Source: a bacterium
GTDB taxonomy: Bacteria; Verrucomicrobiota; Verrucomicrobiia; Limisphaerales; UBA11358
Direction of reading: 5' to 3'
Assembly (NCBI GenBank): GCA_021817945.1
Contig: JAKAFL010000012.1
Span: forward strand, 1 to 64,000
Length of the DNA: 64,000 nucleotides
In this document: one piece after another, positions 63,082 to 64,000 of the stretch
Layout: each line of letters starts with the position of its first letter
How positions within the stretch are numbered: the stretch's first letter is position 1
Translations under genes and position numbers: made by a program
Notes under the pieces: model-generated
Told to the model about the DNA's origin: nothing
What the model saw: only the letters and a program-made list of their open reading frames with translations
Databases searched by the model: none

Positions 63082-63720
63082 ATGAAACTTTCACGCGCGC
63101 TTGCCGTGGCCGGCTTCCCGGCCTTGTTGGGCTTGTCCAGCCAGGCCCAATGCACCAATCAGTTGGACCGCTTCTATTTCGGCCTTGGCGCTGGCGGATC
63201 TCTGGAGCAGCCCCTGACCATCAATTCCAGCGCTTTTGGAAACAGTGGCAACGTGCAGATCAAGCCGGGCATTCGCGGGGATATCCACCTGGGCTGGAAT
63301 GTTTCGCGCAGCTTCTCCACAGAATTGCAAACCGGCATTCTGTGGAATTCCATTGATAACATCGCGGGGAACACCGTCTCAGCCGATATTTACCAGGTCC
63401 CCGTGCTGGCCAATGTCCTGTATCATCCTTTTCATGGAGCCTTTCAGCCCTTCGTGGGCGTGGGTTGTGGCGCTGCCATGACCACCTTTGACTCGGCCAA
63501 TATCCCCTTGTTGCCGGTGAGTTACACCGCCTCGGATTGGACCCTCGCCTACCAGGCTCAACTCGGTTTCAGCTACAAAGTGACAAGCTCCTTTTCTGTG
63601 GGGCTCACCTATGAATTCCTGGGGACCTCTGCCCATGACTGGGGTTCCGGCGGGGAACCTTTGAAGACGTCCGGTACTCTCAGTCACTCCATCGTGGCCG
63701 CTTTTGTCTGGGAATTCTGA
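63082..63720 (+). CDS. Outer-membrane beta-barrel protein
   Basis: Signal peptide ending SSQA; YFGLGAGGSLEQP, alternating beta pattern, terminal VWEF aromatic residue. Confidence 0.75.
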   Translation: MKLSRALAVAGFPALLGLSSQAQCTNQLDRFYFGLGAGGSLEQPLTINSSAFGNSGNVQIKPGIRGDIHLGWNVSRSFSTELQTGILWNSIDNIAGNTVSADIYQVPVLANVLYHPFHGAFQPFVGVGCGAAMTTFDSANIPLLPVSYTASDWTLAYQAQLGFSYKVTSSFSVGLTYEFLGTSAHDWGSGGEPLKTSGTLSHSIVAAFVWEF

Positions 63721-63761
63721 TTTTTTTCGCCCCCGGGACGGGCTTTCTGACCATCCATTTT

Positions 63762-64000
63762 ATGCGTACCAGGGCCGGACATGTTCTTGTTCGCCTCCGG
63801 TCTTGCTTTGCGCTCCTGTTGCTTTTGTCCCTGGCATGCAATTGCCTTTCCCAGATTTCCAACCGGGTATGGGTCGCTTCCTACGGTGGGTCCCCCACGC
63901 CCAGCAGTGACGTGGGGATTCTCAACCTTTTTTCGGATGGCAATGGCAGTGCGGTCAACTCATCTGTTCCTGTGGATTGGCTCACTCAGACCAATTTTAC
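63762..64000 (+). CDS. Secreted protein, N-terminal part (runs off window)
   Basis: MRTRAGHVLVRLRSCFALLLLLSLACNCLSQISNRVWVASYGGSPTPSSDVGILNLFSDGNGSAVNSS; open to the window edge. Confidence 0.55.
   Translation, partial: MRTRAGHVLVRLRSCFALLLLLSLACNCLSQISNRVWVASYGGSPTPSSDVGILNLFSDGNGSAVNSSVPVDWLTQTNF

Overview
The window is about 64 kb of bacterial chromosome. Gene content and the style of the giant secreted proteins suggest Verrucomicrobia (Pedosphaera/Limisphaera-like); this is inference. Most of it is ordinary chromosomal content: AlkB, an OYE-family reductase, Nudix, TadA, a pseudopilin/gspF-H-I-J-K cluster, ComM/YifB, RuvC-RuvA, PriA, two ABC exporters, a family-4 UDG, an MFS sugar transporter, an ABC-F ATPase and tRNA-Arg(CCT). 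Five regions stand out. (1) Two MITE-like palindromic repeat families occur in intergenic DNA. Family 1 has 5 copies, and one copy is inserted inside a family-2 element, giving a filled-versus-empty-site comparison. (2) An accessory island at ~27.5-31.9 kb carries a C5 DNA methyltransferase, an 85-aa ORF, a convergent DUF3883/PD-(D/E)XK-like gene, decayed DUF4420-AIPR-Vsr defence genes, a possible integrase tail, a toxin-antitoxin pair and tRNA-Arg. (3) Two giant secreted proteins are present: a ~2850-aa SBBP/DUF11/Calx-beta/PD40 protein divergent from a LuxR regulator, and a 5748-aa LEPR-XLL repeat protein followed by an outer-membrane beta-barrel gene. (4) The first 72 bp are the 5' end of an IS110-family transposase with a structured leader that is a bridge-RNA candidate. 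(5) A 7-copy perfect 13-bp minisatellite lies at ~7.8 kb. No CRISPR array or rRNA was seen.
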